DNA of 8,018 nt. It comes from Winogradskyella sp. Its GTDB lineage: Bacteria > Bacteroidota > Bacteroidia > Flavobacteriales > Flavobacteriaceae. This document shows, one piece after another, positions 5,784 through 8,018 of the stretch. Position 1 is the first letter of the stretch. Every line of letters begins with the position of its first letter. The notes under the pieces are model-generated. The model saw only the letters and a program-made list of their open reading frames with translations, was not told the origin of the DNA and did no database searches. The DNA is taken from assembly GCA_030149115.1 (NCBI GenBank), contig JASBSE010000611.1, positions 1 through 8,018 on the forward strand, in the 5' to 3' direction. The position numbers and the translations under genes were made by a program.

Positions 5784-6629
5784 TTAATAGTCTCCAAGAG
5801 TTTCTTCATTCTGCACTAAACCTGTGGCTAATTGCTCATCGTTTGGTGCTTTACCATGCCATGCATGTGTATGCATCATAAAATCTACACCATTACCCAT
5901 TATTGTTTTTAGTAATACGCATACAGGCTTACCATTTCCTGTTAAAGACTTGGCTTTTTGCATACCTTCTAATATGGCTTCAATGTTATTACCATCTTCT
6001 ATTTCAACAACGGTCCATCCAAAAGCTTCAAATTTTGCTTTTATATTACCCATAGGTAAGACGTTATCTGTTGATCCATCAATTTGCTGTCCGTTTAAAT
6101 CTACAGTTGCAATAAGATTATCTACCTTATTTCCTGCAGCATACATAATTGCTTCCCAGTTTTGGCCTTCTTGTAACTCACCATCTCCATGAAGACTATA
6201 AATGAGGTGATTGTCATTATTTAATTTTTTAGACTCAGCAGCACCGATTGCAACAGACATTCCTTGTCCTAAAGAACCAGAAGCAATTCTAATACCAGGT
6301 AAACCTTCGTGTGTAGTTGGGTGACCTTGTAATCTAGAATCTATCAATCTAAATGTGTTCAATTCATCAACTGGAAAATAACCAGTTCTGGCAAGTACAC
6401 TGTAATATACAGGTGAAATATGACCATTAGATAAGAAGAATAAATCTTCACCTATGCCATTCATATCAAAACCTTCTTTGGTTTCCATTATTTCTTTGTA
6501 AAGGCAAACGAAAAATTCTGCGCAACCTAATGATCCGCCTGGGTGACCAGAATTTACTTTGTGTACCATACGTAGGATATCTCTACGAACTTGAGTAGTT
6601 AAATCTTCTAATTGTTGAATATTAGACAT
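5784..6629 (-). CDS. tkt: transketolase, N-terminal subunit (ThDP pyrophosphate-binding domain)
   Basis: A 281-aa first half of a split transketolase that binds the pyrophosphate end of thiamine diphosphate and Mg2+. Visible motifs are NSGHPGGSLG with His29, LSNGHISPVYY with His70, QGHPTTHEG with His103 and SGSLGQG (117-123). The metal-binding GDGELQEGQNWEA (148-160) is followed by VDLNGQQIDG with Asn179. The late HTHAWHGKAPN is the family C-terminal substrate/cofactor histidine region. All expected residues are intact. The ATG at 6629 gives a typical N-terminus about 19 nt after the predicted transcript start, with no Shine-Dalgarno. It is first in a leftward operon with the secreted protein (1-bp gap) and the C-terminal subunit, and divergent from tgt. 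Confidence 0.95.
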   Translation of the reverse strand: MSNIQQLEDLTTQVRRDILRMVHKVNSGHPGGSLGCAEFFVCLYKEIMETKEGFDMNGIGEDLFFLSNGHISPVYYSVLARTGYFPVDELNTFRLIDSRLQGHPTTHEGLPGIRIASGSLGQGMSVAIGAAESKKLNNDNHLIYSLHGDGELQEGQNWEAIMYAAGNKVDNLIATVDLNGQQIDGSTDNVLPMGNIKAKFEAFGWTVVEIEDGNNIEAILEGMQKAKSLTGNGKPVCVLLKTIMGNGVDFMMHTHAWHGKAPNDEQLATGLVQNEETLGDY

Positions 6630-6653
6630 GTTTTTGAGCTTAAATTAATGCTG

Positions 6654-6684
6654 CAAAAATAACTTTTTAAAAGTCGCCTTCAAA
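6654..6684 (-). promoter_or_regulatory. promoter of the transketolase operon
   Basis: On the reverse strand TTTG (6684-6681) is followed after exactly 19 bp by TATTTTTG (6661-6654), perfect matches to the Bacteroidota -33 and -7 boxes. The transcript would start near 6648, about 19 nt before the ATG at 6629. This is the best-formed protein-gene promoter in the window. Confidence 0.7.
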
Positions 6685-6770
6685 AGCCGAATAGTATCAC
6701 TTATTAACGATTTTGATGAATTGCTAACAATTTTTGAATTTAATTAAGACTCCAATGTATTTGAGTTAAT

Positions 6771-6778
6771 TATATTTG
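6771..6778 (+). promoter_or_regulatory. -7 promoter box of tgt
   Basis: TATATTTG is a perfect TAnnTTTG match and would start transcription near 6784, giving a very short leader of about 12 nt before the ATG at 6796. No TTTG is found at the expected distance upstream, so the -33 element is missing or degenerate. A short inverted repeat, AATTG-CTAA-CAATT (6719-6732), lies upstream in the same divergent region. Confidence 0.45.
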
Positions 6779-6795
6779 CCACCAGACTTACATTT

Positions 6796-7926
6796 ATGAA
6801 ATTTAATCGCGTAGCAAAAGATAAAGAATCAAAGGCAAGAGCTGGTGTTATAACAACCGACCATGGTAGTATTGAAACACCAATTTTTATGCCTGTTGGC
6901 ACAGTAGCAACAGTTAAGGGTGTGCATCAGCGGGAATTAAAGAATGATATCAATCCAGATATTATTTTGGGAAATACTTACCATTTATATCTTAGGCCGC
7001 AAACTCCGATATTAGAACAGGCAGGAGGTCTTCATAAATTTATGAATTGGGATCGTAATATCTTAACCGATTCAGGTGGTTATCAGGTATATTCTCTGTC
7101 AGCAAATAGAAAAATTAAAGAAGAAGGTGTAAAGTTTAAATCTCATATAGATGGTAGCTATCATGTATTTACACCAGAAAATGTAATGGAAATTCAACGT
7201 TCTATAGGTGCCGATATCATTATGGCTTTTGATGAATGTACACCATACCCTTGCGATTATAACTATGCTAAACGATCAATGCATATGACGCATCGTTGGC
7301 TAGATCGCTGCATGACACATTTAGAAAAAGTGCCTTTTAAGTATGGTTACAAGCAAACATTTTTTCCTATTGTACAAGGTAGTACTTATAAGGATTTAAG
7401 GAAACAGTCAGCCGAATATATAGCTAATGCAGGTGCACAAGGAAATGCAATTGGTGGTTTGTCTGTTGGTGAACCGGCAGAAGAGATGTATGCTATGACA
7501 GAGGTGGTTTGCGATATTTTACCAGAAGAAAAGCCTCGTTATTTAATGGGAGTTGGTACACCAATCAATATTTTAGAGAATATTGCGTTAGGTGTAGATA
7601 TGTTCGATTGTGTTATGCCCACAAGAAATGCCAGAAACGGTATGCTATTTACTGCTCATGGTACTATAAATATTAAAAATAAAAAATGGGCAGAAGATTT
7701 TTCGCCTATAGATGAGATGGGAATTACCTTCGTGGATACAGAGTATAGTAAAGCATATCTAAAGCACCTGTTCTCAGTAAATGAATTATTAGGAAAGCAA
7801 ATAGCTACAATTCATAATTTAGGATTTTATTTGTGGTTGGTGAGAGAAGCTAGAAAGCATATTATTGATGGTGATTTTAAAGTGTGGAAAGAAAAAATGG
7901 TTAAACAAATGGATAAAAGATTATAG
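6796..7926 (+). CDS. tgt: tRNA-guanine(34) transglycosylase (queuine tRNA-ribosyltransferase)
   Basis: A 376-aa enzyme that, in bacteria, swaps guanine-34 for preQ1 in tRNA-Asp, -Asn, -His and -Tyr on the way to queuosine. It keeps LTDSGGYQV with Asp92 (general acid/base), FDEC (substrate pocket), IVQGS, GGLSVGE and YLMGVGTP. GVDMFDCVMPTRNARNG supplies the nucleophile Asp271 (by alignment with Zymomonas Asp280) and the tRNA-binding Arg/Asn residues. Unusually, the CxCxxC zinc motif is absent: by alignment the three cysteines are Gly309, Thr311 and Asp314, while the fourth ligand, His340 in TIHNL, remains. The flanking sequence is otherwise well conserved, so this is substitution rather than decay. 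Length is normal. An LptF/LptG permease gene follows after 3 bp. Confidence 0.96.
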   Translation: MKFNRVAKDKESKARAGVITTDHGSIETPIFMPVGTVATVKGVHQRELKNDINPDIILGNTYHLYLRPQTPILEQAGGLHKFMNWDRNILTDSGGYQVYSLSANRKIKEEGVKFKSHIDGSYHVFTPENVMEIQRSIGADIIMAFDECTPYPCDYNYAKRSMHMTHRWLDRCMTHLEKVPFKYGYKQTFFPIVQGSTYKDLRKQSAEYIANAGAQGNAIGGLSVGEPAEEMYAMTEVVCDILPEEKPRYLMGVGTPINILENIALGVDMFDCVMPTRNARNGMLFTAHGTINIKNKKWAEDFSPIDEMGITFVDTEYSKAYLKHLFSVNELLGKQIATIHNLGFYLWLVREARKHIIDGDFKVWKEKMVKQMDKRL

Positions 7927-7929
7927 TAA

Positions 7930-8018
7930 GTGAAAATCCTAGATTGGTACATACTAAAACGCTATTTGTTAACATTTTTAATGATGTTATTGCTGTTTAT
8001 TCCAATAGGAATTACGGT
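7930..8018 (+). CDS. LptF/LptG (YjgP/YjgQ) family permease, N-terminal fragment
   Basis: The reading frame is open from a GTG at 7930 to the window edge and encodes 29 visible residues. It begins (V/M)KILDWYILKRYLL and continues with a hydrophobic first membrane helix, TFLMMLLLFIPIGIT. The opening ILDWYILKRYL pattern is typical of inner-membrane LptF/LptG permeases, which with the LptB ATPase extract lipopolysaccharide for transport to the outer membrane. The GTG is preceded in frame by TAA (7927-7929), so no upstream start is possible, though a downstream ATG (7981) cannot be excluded. The gene starts 3 bp after the tgt stop and is almost certainly co-transcribed with it. Whether it is the F or G paralogue cannot be decided from this fragment. 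Confidence 0.75.
   Translation, partial: MKILDWYILKRYLLTFLMMLLLFIPIGIT

Noticed and set aside
5783..5809. Alternative ATG at 5809 for the secreted protein
   Set aside because: It would add 9 residues before an already complete signal peptide and overlap the transketolase N-half by 26 bp; the ATG at 5782 fits better.
5824..6192. 122-codon open frame on the plus strand
   Set aside because: It lies entirely antisense to the well-supported transketolase N-terminal subunit and shows no family signature.
1..8018. Mobile element, CRISPR array, prophage or defence system
   Set aside because: I saw no transposase or integrase motifs, no terminal or regularly spaced repeats, and no phage or nuclease genes; gene content and composition look uniform and housekeeping.

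Overview
The window looks like an ordinary chromosomal segment of a flavobacterium (phylum Bacteroidota, most likely family Flavobacteriaceae). The evidence is AT-rich DNA, near absence of Shine-Dalgarno sequences before start codons, Bacteroidota-type promoters (TTTG or TTG about 19-22 bp before TAnnTTTG), a lipoprotein with a Cys-Lys-Asp-Asp-Asp start, a transketolase split into two genes, and familiar Bacteroidota neighbours such as tgt followed by an LptF/LptG permease. Protein assignments come from reading motifs, not from a database search.

Layout: a tRNA-Lys(UUU) gene reads leftward from 85, with a good promoter at 117-146. Divergent from it is aroK (shikimate kinase, 221-742, +). AroK meets tail-to-tail, with a 9-bp overlap, a leftward three-gene operon: hslR (Hsp15-like S4 RNA-binding protein), a TPMT/HOL-type methyltransferase and a PyrR-like phosphoribosyltransferase. 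At 2353-3390 (+) is a probably surface-exposed FKBP-type prolyl isomerase lipoprotein with a calcium-binding-type Asp-rich tail. A strong bidirectional terminator at 3416-3451 separates it from a leftward outer-membrane beta-barrel gene (3474-4073).

Further right is a leftward transketolase operon: the N-terminal half (5784-6629), an unrecognised secreted protein (5078-5782), then the C-terminal half (4128-5081). The three genes are joined by a 1-bp gap and a 4-bp overlap. A clear promoter at 6654-6684 drives it. Divergent from it is tgt (6796-7926, +), followed after 3 bp by the start of an LptF/LptG permease that runs off the window.

Together these are housekeeping functions: aromatic amino-acid synthesis, nucleotide salvage or regulation, pentose-phosphate metabolism, tRNA modification and envelope biogenesis. 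I see no mobile element, CRISPR array, phage gene or defence island, and no strong case for a wholly new system. The points most worth a second look are the secreted gene wedged between the transketolase halves, a Tgt lacking the three zinc-binding cysteines, and dyad-symmetric hairpins sharing a TTTTGATAT word just upstream of the two envelope-protein genes. No stretch longer than 300 bases lacks a gene; the longest gap is 166 bp (6630-6795).
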